DNA of 38,442 nucleotides from Nitrospiraceae bacterium (GCA_035623075.1 DASPUC010000036.1:1-38442); one strand, 5' to 3'. Shown: positions 24,744 through 32,858, counted from the first letter of the stretch. Notes: generated from the sequence alone by a model not told the origin. Program-made: numbers and translations.

Positions 24744-25242
24744 TTCAAGATCGCTTATCCGCGGGAAATAGCTCCTAGCGCTCCATCCTAAACCAGAGCA
24801 AATGAATGATACGAGCCGCGGATTCACCTGCGAGTGCTTGCCCGCTGACTGCCCGCTTAATTGCAAGAGTCTTCGGCCAGAAATGGTAAGTATTAAAAAC
24901 TAGCTAGTTATTCGATTCCGACGAAACAACTCTTCAAGTAGCTGATTCTTCAGCAGTCTTCAATAAGTGCTCTTTTGTACAGTCCATTTCTTGTCGGCGG
25001 GCGACACAAAATGTAGTTAAAGTAACCCGCCAGTCTCTGAAATCATCCCGTAAGCACCTGAAATATTTTGCCCTCCACTCCATGTCACCGGCATAGGGTT
25101 TGCGGTTAAAGAGCGGTGGTCAGACGAGCGACAAAGGGGGCATTCCTGATTCCGGTTTTGCCCCATCGTCATCTCAATCTCTGACCAGTAAGGAGCTTCT
25201 CGCATGATGAGCAATATTCAACATCACAACGAGAGGTGTGTC
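24744..25242. other. Long intergenic region
   Basis: About 500 bases between the hybrid kinase and the secreted coiled-coil gene. A small hairpin (GCTGA at 24941-24945, TCAGC at 24950-24954) and a looser one (GGGGCA near 25137, TGCCCC near 25161) are present. Overlapping open frames here look like chance. A promoter for the following gene is expected but not clear. Confidence 0.35.
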
Positions 25243-26052
25243 ATGAAGACTATTTCTAGTGTGTTCCTCGCAAGTCTTTTACTATGCGGGCTTACGGTCG
25301 TACCAAGTCTCGCTCTGGCGGCGGGAAGCGCGCCGAATCAGGATCAGGGCGGACAGCACCGCTTGCTGAATGCCGACCTGAGAGCCAAGCTCGAACGCAT
25401 ACAAGATAAACTGATGGAGGAGCGTGAGCATCATCACCACTCAAGCCCCATGGAATCGCTGCAAGCTGACGTCGCAAGCTTGAAGAGCCAACTGGGGACG
25501 CTCGCCAGCAATGAAGCTTCGTTACTGTCTCAGCTCAACACTGCGAATAGCCAGATCGCCCTCCTTACCTCACAGATTGCTGCTCTTCAAACGGGCGGAG
25601 GAGGCGGAGGTACGACTAATCCTACGCTTACGGCACTGGCCAAGTATGTAACAGTCGATCCGAGTACGATCAACGGAGTGAAAGGACCACACGTGATTTT
25701 CTCCGGTGTCAACCTCCACGTAAGGAGTGGATCCGGCTCGACGGGAGATAATGGAACCCCGACAGGACTGGGAAACCTAATTGTTGGTTATAATGAAGGC
25801 CCCGCTCTTCTTGCTGATCCAAGTAATTCGGGCGTCGGCCGAACTGGCTCACACAATATCGTGGGGGGACAATTCAACGGATTCACCTCCACTGGCGGGA
25901 TGGTGTTTGGGAGCGGGAACTGGACCCAAGCTTTGTTTTCCTCAGTACTCGGTGGAGAAATGAATCAGGTGCAGGGCCTAAACTCAACCTTACTTGGGGG
26001 AATGCACAACACCATCAGTGGGTCAGACCAAATATTTCCTCCAAGTCCTTAA
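25243..26052 (+). CDS. Secreted coiled-coil protein with head-like repeats
   Basis: A 269-residue exported protein. A signal peptide (MKTISSVFLASLLLCG to about residue 26, ending ALAAG) precedes a helical segment with heptad-like Leu spacing (about 70-115), a Gly run (GGGGGG) and a beta-rich C-terminal part. In that part Asn/Gly/Ser-rich units such as SSVLGGEMNQVQGLNS and STLLGGMHNTISG resemble the head repeats of trimeric autotransporter adhesins. No outer membrane anchor domain is present. GAGGTG precedes ATG 25243, which I prefer to an upstream ATG 25204. An adhesive or surface role is inferred only from the repeat pattern. Confidence 0.7.
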   Translation: MKTISSVFLASLLLCGLTVVPSLALAAGSAPNQDQGGQHRLLNADLRAKLERIQDKLMEEREHHHHSSPMESLQADVASLKSQLGTLASNEASLLSQLNTANSQIALLTSQIAALQTGGGGGGTTNPTLTALAKYVTVDPSTINGVKGPHVIFSGVNLHVRSGSGSTGDNGTPTGLGNLIVGYNEGPALLADPSNSGVGRTGSHNIVGGQFNGFTSTGGMVFGSGNWTQALFSSVLGGEMNQVQGLNSTLLGGMHNTISGSDQIFPPSP

Positions 26053-26070
26053 GAGCCCCAACACGATGGT

Positions 26071-26106
26071 CGTCTGATCCCCTGCGCGCGTACAGGGGAT
26101 CAGACG
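26071..26106 (+). terminator. Strong hairpin after secreted protein gene
   Basis: A perfect 14-base-pair stem (26071-26084 with 26093-26106) and 8-base loop lies 18 bases after the stop. No T-run follows on either strand, so it resembles a processing or Rho-assisted terminator rather than a canonical intrinsic one. Confidence 0.55.
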
Positions 26107-26306
26107 CTGGGAGCTTGGGTCGCTCACTCAACAGGTCTGAAACTTCTACAAGCCGAATTGAGAAGCGGATTACAGTGCATTGTAGTGGAGAGGATTCGAC
26201 GCGAATTCGTGGTTGACTCCGAAAGTTGACTAAGCCTTTCTCGTGGACTCTTCCTGGACCCTTTCAAAAACCTCGTTATCCCAACGATCTCGTTCAGATC
26301 ATGACC

Positions 26307-26337
26307 GGAGCGGAGCGGAGATAATCCGCTCCGCTCC
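26307..26337 (-). terminator. Strong hairpin after di-haem cytochrome gene
   Basis: GGAGCGGAGCGG (26307-26318) and CCGCTCCGCTCC (26326-26337) form a perfect 12-base-pair stem 15 bases beyond the stop of the minus-strand cytochrome gene. There is no T-run. The interval between this and the hairpin at 26071-26106 shows no gene. Confidence 0.55.
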
Positions 26338-26351
26338 ACTTCGATATTTGA

Positions 26352-27755
26352 TTATAACCCGCGCAGAAAGTTCAGCACGTTCTGTTTGTCGATCTCACTC
26401 AGCCTGTTGAATTGTGCAATGACGAGATTGGCTTCTGAGGGGCCATACTGATTACTTGCCCCGCTCGCATGGGCCTGAATCGCTTGGAGCAGATCCCTGG
26501 TTCGTCCATCGTGCAAGAAAAAGATTCTCTTCCCAAGACCCCACAAGGGAGCCGTGCGGAATTCATCACCGCGTGCATTACCCTGGTTGACGTCGTCGGC
26601 TAAACCAGGCCCCATGTTATGCAGCATCAAGTCTGAGTAAAGGTTTGCATCCTTGTCGCGCAATGCTCCAACGACAGCCTGCTTGCTCGTATGCAGTGTT
26701 GGCGTGTGGCAGAGAGCGCACCCGACGTCGCTAAAAACCTTCCGGCCATGCACGATAGATGGAGTATCCGGCACTGGCGTGGGGGGCGCGAGAAATCGCA
26801 TGAAACCAGCAAACTTCACGATGTCACTAGGAACATCGATGGGACTCGCGGCGTCGAAATTGGTCGAATCCTCCGGTGTCTGATTAAACTGGCAGTTTGG
26901 CGTCTCATCCCGTTCTTGCGGGAATATCTCGTTCGTCACTCCCTGTTCGACGTTGTACGCTTCAGCAGCAAAGAGTTCGAGTGATTTGTTCTGTGCCTTC
27001 CACCCAAATCGCGTGATCGTACCATCGTTGCCGCTCGTATTAGGTCGTCCGCTCGTATTGGGACGGCCCCGAATACCGAAGGACTGCTTTGTAGCGGCGT
27101 TAGTCTGCATGTTGGCGAGGATCGTGTCGTCATCGATCGCCTCGATCAATCCGGCGCCGAAGGTCGGAGTGGGAATCCTGAATACCAGGTTCTGGTGTGC
27201 TGCCGCTCCTAGAAAGTCAGGCTGAGCTAAGAAACACCCTGGTGCATCGTTCCGACCGCTGATCGTGAAGAGATCATGCACTCCGCCATCAGGAGTGCCA
27301 TCCGGATTGTACTTGAACCGCGCCTCACGAATCGGTCCATCCTTCGTGATGAAGGGCGGAATGGTGTTGTTCGCGCTCTCTTTTTTTGCTACCGCGACTT
27401 GTGGGTTGAGGAAAGGACTGGTTCCGCCGACATCCGGCTGCGCGTGACAACCGCTGCAGCTATCCAAGTTGAAACGCGGTCCGAGACCAGGATCCGTGGA
27501 TGGTATCGTACCTTGGACAGAGTCAGTCTCCTGGAATGTCTGGCGATCTGCACTAAATAATTGCTGTTCAAGCGGAGTCAGTCCCTGAATCATCCCTCCG
27601 GCACCAGCCGAGCCAGAGCGAACACCTGGGTCACTCGCCGTGAATCGGCCGATTTGCGACTGAACGTCTTCTGAAAACACACCGGTGATGACTATGAAGA
27701 GAGCCAGCACGGGAAGCATAGGAGCGTAGCGTGTGGTGTTCATGCACGGAGTCAT
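26352..27755 (-). CDS. Exported di-haem oxidoreductase-like cytochrome c
   Basis: A 467-residue periplasmic protein with a signal peptide (hydrophobic core about 12-26) and two CxxCH haem c sites: C100-x2-C103-H104 (SCSGCH) and C346-x2-C349-H350 (GCALCH). The pattern, including GLGPRFNLDSCSGCH and TAPLWGLGKR, matches the DUF1111 / putative di-haem oxidoreductase family. Such proteins move electrons in the periplasm and some may reduce peroxide. A perfect AAGGAGGT precedes ATG 27755 by 5 bases. An internal in-frame duplication encodes GRPNTS twice (residues about 230-242). The gene is alone on this strand. Confidence 0.88.
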   Translation of the reverse strand: MTPCMNTTRYAPMLPVLALFIVITGVFSEDVQSQIGRFTASDPGVRSGSAGAGGMIQGLTPLEQQLFSADRQTFQETDSVQGTIPSTDPGLGPRFNLDSCSGCHAQPDVGGTSPFLNPQVAVAKKESANNTIPPFITKDGPIREARFKYNPDGTPDGGVHDLFTISGRNDAPGCFLAQPDFLGAAAHQNLVFRIPTPTFGAGLIEAIDDDTILANMQTNAATKQSFGIRGRPNTSGRPNTSGNDGTITRFGWKAQNKSLELFAAEAYNVEQGVTNEIFPQERDETPNCQFNQTPEDSTNFDAASPIDVPSDIVKFAGFMRFLAPPTPVPDTPSIVHGRKVFSDVGCALCHTPTLHTSKQAVVGALRDKDANLYSDLMLHNMGPGLADDVNQGNARGDEFRTAPLWGLGKRIFFLHDGRTRDLLQAIQAHASGASNQYGPSEANLVIAQFNRLSEIDKQNVLNFLRGL

Positions 27756-28085
27756 AGAGACCTCCTTATAATTTTAGGTTGTCGACGCACTCGACAATTG
27801 GATCTCTATGACGAGAGGTGAGCATAAGCCGTGCCCTGTCGGCTCTGACCTGCTCTGATGGTGCTAAACGCTTGCGTATCTGTGACTTGGAAAGATTAGG
27901 ACAAAAAGCGTCCGCGGCGTGGTTGGAGAAAGCGTCGGCAGCGACCTACAGAATGAACATCAATTCATTAGAACAGGCCTCCGTCCTCAAATAGTGTTCA
28001 CTGATTATTTTGAAGGTAACGCGCACGCGCTCACGAGTGAGGCAGGGAACCGTTGGACAAGCCGAGAATTAGGTGAGCGAACTGC
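27756..28085. other. Intergenic region with candidate operator
   Basis: A 330-base gap between the di-haem cytochrome and PTPS-like genes, both on the minus strand. It contains an inverted repeat TTGTCGA (27779-27785) and TCGACAA (27791-27797), 24 bases ahead of the cytochrome start, which could be an operator. No gene or terminator is evident in the rest. Confidence 0.35.
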
Positions 28086-28838
28086 TTACTCCGAATACTC
28101 GAATGTCAGATCGCGGGTCTGAACGAGACGAACCTTTTCGAGTTGACCTCCCGGGATGGAGTTGGTGAGACGATCCCAGACTGCTTTCGCGAGTGATTCG
28201 CCGGTAATTTCTTGGGCGCCGAGCACACGTCGTAAATCCTGCCCTTCGAATGCCTCTCCAATCTTTTCCCGAATTAACCGATCGAGCAGACCGATGTCGG
28301 TCACCATGCCGGTAATGGGGTCAATCCGTCCGAGGACTGTGACGAAGCAATCCCACGTGTGGCCTTGATTCCCTTTATGGACCGAGGTGAATGAAGAGCG
28401 CCTTGTGATGCTGGCGACCTCAAGCCCCCCCGCCGCGGTCACCTCCGCATAGAGATCCTCGTCTTCATACAGGCGAACGGCGTGCAGCCTACCGATGTCT
28501 GTCTGCATTTCCAGTTTGGCCCAAAGCACCCTGGCAAGATTCTCTGACGTAGGAATCTGATCTTTAAAATAGGGCATATCGAGGTTCAAATTCTTGTGAT
28601 CAAACTCCTCGATGATTGACAGCAACACGCGTTTCAGATCGAAGAGATTGATGACCATCCCTGTATGCTGGTCCACCTCACCGGCGACCGTCACCTCTAA
28701 CATGTAATTGTGACCGTGCGCCGGCGGGTTGTAGCAGGGGCCGAACGCGGCACGGTTTTTGGCTTCGTCCCATTCTGGCTTGATATAGCGGTGCGCCGCG
28801 GCAAATTCGATACGTTTGGTCAGCAGAACCGGCGGCAT
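28086..28838 (-). CDS. Tandem PTPS/QueD-like protein
   Basis: A 250-residue protein with two tunnelling-fold domains. The first (about 1-135) is a complete 6-pyruvoyl-tetrahydropterin synthase / 6-carboxytetrahydropterin synthase type: zinc ligands His16, His41 and His43 (HGHNYMLEV) and a catalytic-type Cys35. The second (about 148-250) repeats the fold (NQGHTWDCFVTVLG) but lacks the Cys and one zinc His. QueD is normally about 120 residues, so this is a fusion. The likely role is in pterin or 7-deazaguanine synthesis. GGAGG precedes ATG 28838, one base after the upstream stop. It is last in a minus-strand cluster with DUF3501. Confidence 0.82.
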   Translation of the reverse strand: MPPVLLTKRIEFAAAHRYIKPEWDEAKNRAAFGPCYNPPAHGHNYMLEVTVAGEVDQHTGMVINLFDLKRVLLSIIEEFDHKNLNLDMPYFKDQIPTSENLARVLWAKLEMQTDIGRLHAVRLYEDEDLYAEVTAAGGLEVASITRRSSFTSVHKGNQGHTWDCFVTVLGRIDPITGMVTDIGLLDRLIREKIGEAFEGQDLRRVLGAQEITGESLAKAVWDRLTNSIPGGQLEKVRLVQTRDLTFEYSE

Positions 28839-28839
28839 G

Positions 28840-29427
28840 TTATTTTCCCTCCAAATCGATGAGCCATTCTTGGCGCATTTCCCATGGAACAACTGTCGCT
28901 TCGTGATAGGTGGCATGATCGATCGAGAGGGTAACCGGCACTTCTCGCCGTCCGAGTGTCGCTATCAACGCCGCGGACGGTCTGAACCGCACAAAATGTA
29001 CGGCGCTGATCTTGGTCTCGTGGCTATGGCCGCGTTCGAATTCACCGTAGACACTCTCCTGCCCCGCACGGATTGCAACCTTTTGACCGTGGTCGAGTCC
29101 CATAAAGAGGTCCAGCCACCGTTTCACGCTCTCCTGGTCGACGATTTCAATCAACAGGGTCGCACTCAACTCGCCCAGCATCGGGAGCAGCGCATTATAA
29201 ACGTCCAGTTCATCACGCACTTTGACTGGGTCGATGATCCGCTCGACACGGATCATTTCCTGAATCTGGAACTGAAGCGTGTCTCGGTTTTCAAAGACCA
29301 ATGTAATGAGTGGCCCCACAGAAATCCGCCTTCGCTTTTTCAATTCGATGATGCGGGACCGAAACTCCTCCCGTTGCCGCTCATAGTCCAAATTGGGAAT
29401 CAGGTCCTCTTGCGTCAACATCTTCAT
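28840..29427 (-). CDS. DUF3501-family protein
   Basis: A 195-residue cytoplasmic protein recognised as DUF3501 by the opening MLTQEDLIPNLDYERQREEFR and segments such as VGPLITLVFENRDT and FMGLDHGQKVAIR. The family has no known biochemical activity but is regularly found beside rubrerythrin and a two-4Fe-4S Fe-S oxidoreductase, as here. Its start overlaps the upstream Fe-S oxidoreductase stop by four bases (ATGA) and the PTPS gene begins one base after its stop, so the cluster is translated as a tight unit. Confidence 0.87.
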   Translation of the reverse strand: MKMLTQEDLIPNLDYERQREEFRSRIIELKKRRRISVGPLITLVFENRDTLQFQIQEMIRVERIIDPVKVRDELDVYNALLPMLGELSATLLIEIVDQESVKRWLDLFMGLDHGQKVAIRAGQESVYGEFERGHSHETKISAVHFVRFRPSAALIATLGRREVPVTLSIDHATYHEATVVPWEMRQEWLIDLEGK

Positions 29428-30698
29428 GACGAAAGTCCATAGGCATCGCGAACGATTTGGATTGGGTGCTGGGTTACCCGTCCACCGGTGTGGACCATAG
29501 CCCCGGCCTGGTCAAGCTGGACACCTGCCAAGGGGCAGTCCGATGCGACGAGAGTTGCCGGAGCTTGTTCTATCGCCCGCACCGCCTTCTTCGCAATCGT
29601 CATCGACAGGGGGAAAAACTCCCTCTTGGCACTCCAGGACCCATCATGTCCTGAACATTTCTCAATGACGTCAACCTGAGCGCCGGCCGTCTCCATGAGC
29701 TCTTTCGATTTGAAGCCGATGTTTTGATCCCGGAGGTGGCACGGGACCTGATATGCAACTCGCCCAGGCGGTTTCTGAAAATCAGTCGCCAAGGCACCCT
29801 CTCGTTTTAACCTCATGAGATACTCGCAGATGTCGAACGTCCGCTCAGCCATTTTCCTAACAGCAGCGCCGCCAACGATTTCAGGATACTCCCGCTTCCA
29901 CATCAAACTGCAGCTGGGAACCGGCACGACGATGTCGTACCCTTGATCAACCCACGGCAGAAAGGACGCAGCGTTGGCCACAGCCGCTCGCTGAATTGCC
30001 GCCGTATCACCGATGTCGAAAAACGGCATCCCGCAGCAACGCTGTTCCGGCACAACCACATGGACTCCGTTCTTCTCCAAGACCTGCACAGTCGCCTTTC
30101 CCACATCCGTTGCCTGATAATTCACCAGGCAACTTGCAAACAATGCCACCTTCCGTGCCGCTGAGGCTGGCACAGCGGCGCCGTTTCGTCTGTCCCACCA
30201 ACGGGCGAAGGTTTCCGATGAAAAAGACAGCACGTGCCGATCCCGATGGACCCCGACAAGAAACTGGACCAGCCACCGAATGATCTTCAATTCGAGTGTC
30301 CAGTTGACGACGGGTGCGAGGACACTAGCGGCCGTGCCCATCAGATCAGTCTTAATGAGTAAGCGATCACGCCAGCGTACACCCCTCGTTCCGGCGAGAT
30401 GCTTTTTCCATGCGATCATTAAGCGGGGGAAATCGAGGGCATACTGATGCGGGGGCGTATAGGGACAATGGTTGTAGCAGAGTTTGCAGTAATAACACTC
30501 GTCGACAATCCGATGAAGCTCGGCGGGCGCAAGCTTCGCGACATGGCCCTCATAGCGGTCGATCCCGTCGAGGAGCGTGGTGAACGAGGGACAGAGGTTA
30601 AAGCACCGGCGGCAGCTGTCGCAGATTTCATAAATACGGAGGGTCTCTTTTTCGAGTCGTGCAGGATCGATCGGATGGATCAGAGTAAGGCCTTTCAT
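29424..30698 (-). CDS. Fe-S oxidoreductase, GlpC/HdrD-like
   Basis: A 424-residue protein with two 4Fe-4S ferredoxin motifs, Cys26-29-32-36 and Cys68-71-74-78, then a membrane-peripheral middle part. Two CCG-type cysteine-rich domains follow (VALFASCLVNYQ, RCCGMPFF; YQVPCHLRDQ, SDCPLAG), as in GlpC and HdrD. It would carry electrons between redox partners, possibly at the membrane. It is the middle of a minus-strand cluster: rubrerythrin upstream, DUF3501 overlapping by ATGA. The association with rubrerythrin suggests a role in peroxide or oxidative stress electron supply, which is inferred. Confidence 0.9.
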   Translation of the reverse strand: MKGLTLIHPIDPARLEKETLRIYEICDSCRRCFNLCPSFTTLLDGIDRYEGHVAKLAPAELHRIVDECYYCKLCYNHCPYTPPHQYALDFPRLMIAWKKHLAGTRGVRWRDRLLIKTDLMGTAASVLAPVVNWTLELKIIRWLVQFLVGVHRDRHVLSFSSETFARWWDRRNGAAVPASAARKVALFASCLVNYQATDVGKATVQVLEKNGVHVVVPEQRCCGMPFFDIGDTAAIQRAAVANAASFLPWVDQGYDIVVPVPSCSLMWKREYPEIVGGAAVRKMAERTFDICEYLMRLKREGALATDFQKPPGRVAYQVPCHLRDQNIGFKSKELMETAGAQVDVIEKCSGHDGSWSAKREFFPLSMTIAKKAVRAIEQAPATLVASDCPLAGVQLDQAGAMVHTGGRVTQHPIQIVRDAYGLSS

Positions 30699-30718
30699 AT
30701 GTCTCCCGCTGAAAGCAA

Positions 30719-30795
30719 TCAGCGGTCAGCTATCAGCCCGAGGGAGGAATAGGCTCCTCATCCCGCTTCGCTGAAAACCGACCGCTGAGCGCTGA
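30719..30795. repeat. Heptad TCAGC palindromic repeat, copy 3
   Basis: TCAGC occurs at 30719, 30726 and 30733, each 7 bases apart. Facing GCTGA units occur at 30770, 30784 and 30791. The whole forms an imperfect inverted repeat in the gap between the rubrerythrin and Fe-S oxidoreductase genes. Confidence 0.55.
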
Positions 30796-30811
30796 GAATT
30801 GCGAGCTCTTG

Positions 30812-31240
30812 TCAGCCTTGCTTCAGGCTGTCCAGTCCCTTCGTGAACCGATTTGCATGAGACCGTTCCGCTTTGGCCAAGGTCTCGAACCATTCTGCCA
30901 ATTCAGCAAAACCCTCGTCCCGAGCCGTCTTTGCCATACCGGGATACATCTGGGTGTACTCATAGGTTTCGCCCTCAATAGCCGATTTTAAGTTCGCTTC
31001 GGTATTCCCGATCGGCACTCCCGTGGCGGGATCACCGACTTCTTTCAAGAAGTCCAGATGGCCGAACGCATGACCGGTCTCGGCTTCCGACGTGTCCCGG
31101 AACAACCCTCCAATATCCGGAAAGCCTTCAATATCGGCCCGTCTCGCAAAATACAGATATCGTCGGTTGGCTTGTGATTCACCTGCAAACGCCCCCTTCA
31201 GGTTTTCATGACTCTTAGTGCCTTTCAAACTTTTCCCCAT
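30812..31240 (-). CDS. Rubrerythrin-like diiron protein without rubredoxin domain
   Basis: A 142-residue four-helix protein. The diiron ligand pattern is visible: Glu21 ([10 protein letters not shown]), EAETGH at 52-57, an EGETYEY segment at 89-95 and AERSH at 124-128. Full rubrerythrin (about 190 residues) ends in a rubredoxin-like Cys4 domain, absent here, so this is the short type. It reduces hydrogen peroxide in the cytoplasm. A strong GGAGG-rich sequence precedes ATG 31240. It heads the minus-strand group with the Fe-S oxidoreductase, which may be its electron donor. Confidence 0.92.
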   Translation of the reverse strand: MGKSLKGTKSHENLKGAFAGESQANRRYLYFARRADIEGFPDIGGLFRDTSEAETGHAFGHLDFLKEVGDPATGVPIGNTEANLKSAIEGETYEYTQMYPGMAKTARDEGFAELAEWFETLAKAERSHANRFTKGLDSLKQG

Positions 31241-31381
31241 TGCGGCCTCCTCCTCGCCTCCAAATCAGAACGTAGACACACCTAGACCCAGCCATCCGGC
31301 ATATAACATAGGCATCCTCTCTGGATCAACGCCTCTTCAGAAACGCCCTTACTCGATTCATCGGCCTCGCTTCGATCAAGG

Positions 31382-31789
31382 TCATCTGGTCGCCGCGGGT
31401 CCGGGGTCGACGATATCGGGAGGCTCGGGGTACAATTGCCCTAATCGCTCGATCAATGGCTTGGCGGCCGGCGAGCTTTCACGAGTAGGGTCACTGACCG
31501 GATGATCCCAGGTCAGAGTGGTGATCCCGGCTCCCGCAAACAATGACCGGATCATCGACACGCAGGCCTCCAAGGTCAGCTCGGTACCCTCACGAAGATC
31601 GAGCACCCGTTCCTTCGGACTCGTGGGCGGAGGGTCGGTGCTCATGAGAGCCCAACAGCGATCGAAAACGGCCGCACGTAACTCTGCCGGAATATTCAGC
31701 GTATCAAGGTTTGAGGTACAGAGTGCCGAGACAAAGAGCACAAACTGCAAATCCGGCATCCCCGGATTCTGCACATCCAGTGATGGCAT
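31382..31789 (-). CDS. Hypothetical protein
   Basis: A 135-residue protein not matching any family I know. It is divergent from the ubiquitin-like gene. The start may be ATG 31789 or ATG 31759 (MPDLQFVLFVSALCTS). The N-terminal part has a hydrophobic segment too weak for a signal peptide, and the rest is alpha-helical in character with a Pro-rich end. No functional motif is visible. It is probably real by coding character but is the least certain core gene. Confidence 0.5.
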   Translation of the reverse strand: MPSLDVQNPGMPDLQFVLFVSALCTSNLDTLNIPAELRAAVFDRCWALMSTDPPPTSPKERVLDLREGTELTLEACVSMIRSLFAGAGITTLTWDHPVSDPTRESSPAAKPLIERLGQLYPEPPDIVDPGPAATR

Positions 31790-31881
31790 GATCGCGTATT
31801 ATCGATGGGGGGTTGGAGAGAGTCAACGCCAACAGTGGACCTGAGTCTCCTCCTGGCTTCGAAAGAGGAGTGCTTTTGACA

Positions 31882-32157
31882 ATGGTGACGATCACGCTCA
31901 TGGGGCAATTGCAAACCGCCGATGGGGAGCGGGACCTTGCCTGCGAGGTTCCGTCGCCCATGTCGGTCCGACAAGTGATCCAGCGTCAAGGAGTTCAACT
32001 CCGGCACCTGCTTCAACTGATCCGCGAGAAAAAGGTGCTGGTGACGATCAACAAGAAGATCGCCAGTCAGGATTCGCTAGTCCAAGATGGTGACGCGATC
32101 CGGCTCGTCGGCCATGACGGGATGGGCGGCAGCGGGCTCGGTCCGTCACTGTCGTAA
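31882..32157 (+). CDS. ThiS/MoaD-like ubiquitin-fold protein with C-terminal extension
   Basis: A 91-residue beta-grasp protein: VTITLMGQLQTADGERDL begins the first hairpin, then MSVRQVIQ, VTINKKIASQDSLVQDGDAIRLVGH. Sulfur carriers of this type end in a terminal GG; here GG occurs near residue 82 and is followed by SGLGPSLS, so the di-glycine is buried by about 8 residues. Processing would be needed to expose it, or it is not a sulfur carrier. I chose ATG 31882 (AGAGGAG upstream); a TTG at 31876 is possible and an open frame to 31813 is less likely. Partner enzymes (ThiF/MoeB) are not in the window. Confidence 0.68.
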   Translation: MVTITLMGQLQTADGERDLACEVPSPMSVRQVIQRQGVQLRHLLQLIREKKVLVTINKKIASQDSLVQDGDAIRLVGHDGMGGSGLGPSLS

Positions 32158-32172
32158 CGAGGGGGAAGACAC

Positions 32173-32213
32173 ACGAAGGGCCGGCTCCCTTTCGATGAGA
32201 GCCGGCCCTTCGT
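32173..32213. terminator. Bidirectional terminator
   Basis: ACGAAGGGCCGGCTC (32173-32187) and its exact reverse complement (32199-32213) form a 15-base-pair stem with an 11-base loop between the convergent ubiquitin-like and HU genes. Short T/A-rich stretches flank it on each side. Confidence 0.75.
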
Positions 32214-32283
32214 ACTTCATTCGGCAAAGACGAAGCCGGAAGAGGGTGTGAGGCCGTACATCAGCCCCCGGACGGGATCCCGC

Positions 32284-32571
32284 TTACTTTCTGCCGAGGA
32301 TCGCGTCCTTCGCCGCCTTTGACACGCGGAACTTGACCACCCGCTTGGCTGGAATCTTGATCGGTTCGCCGGTCTGTGGATTCCGCCCCATGCGAGCCTT
32401 CCGATTAGCCAACACGAGCTTGCCGATCCCCGGGACCACGAAGACATTCTTCGCCTCCCGATACGCCAAGGCAGCGAAGTCGTCCAACGCCTGGACCGCT
32501 GCTTTCTTGGTCAGCCCAGTCTTCTGGGCCATGTGTTCGGCAATTTGTGACTTGGTCATTGATTTAGCCAT
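32284..32571 (-). CDS. hup: HU-family DNA-binding protein
   Basis: A 95-residue histone-like protein. It shows the helix ALDDFAALAYREAK, the loop VVPGIGKLVLANRKARMGRNPQTGEPIKIPAK and the C-terminal VKFRVSKAAKDAILGRK. The arm segment RNPQTGEPIKIPA is the DNA-intercalating beta arm. It bends and compacts DNA. A perfect AAGGAGGT lies before ATG 32571. It is about 5 residues longer than E. coli HU at the N-terminus. It lies alone between two convergent and divergent genes. Confidence 0.95.
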   Translation of the reverse strand: MAKSMTKSQIAEHMAQKTGLTKKAAVQALDDFAALAYREAKNVFVVPGIGKLVLANRKARMGRNPQTGEPIKIPAKRVVKFRVSKAAKDAILGRK

Positions 32572-32858
32572 GCGAGAACCTCCTTACAGAATTAGTAAAA
32601 AAGTGAAATGCAGTGGATCGCCCTTTTGACGTTGCTCTGACTCGTTGATGATTCGTAATCAGGCTGTCGTATCTGCTCACGCGGCGAAAACCTGCGGGAG
32701 TCTAGCCAAGCGCTCCCACGCTGTCAACCGGAAAAACAGGCATCTGACGTAGGAAATTGCCTGCATCACGCCCTTGCAGTTTCGAGACCAGGCAGCGTAG
32801 AGTAGTCTCATCGTGACCTGATGGAACACCGCGACGGACGGTAAAAATCGACGCTAGC

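Noticed and set aside
25017-25214. 65-codon minus-strand frame in the long intergenic region
   Set aside because: No ribosome binding site, no recognisable pattern, and better explained as noncoding upstream sequence.
27919-28122. 67-codon plus-strand frame between the cytochrome and PTPS genes
   Set aside because: It runs into the 3' end of the PTPS gene and has no start signal.
30719-30795. TCAGC repeat considered as a CRISPR array
   Set aside because: Units are 5 bases on a 7-base period with no spacers of constant length and no cas genes.
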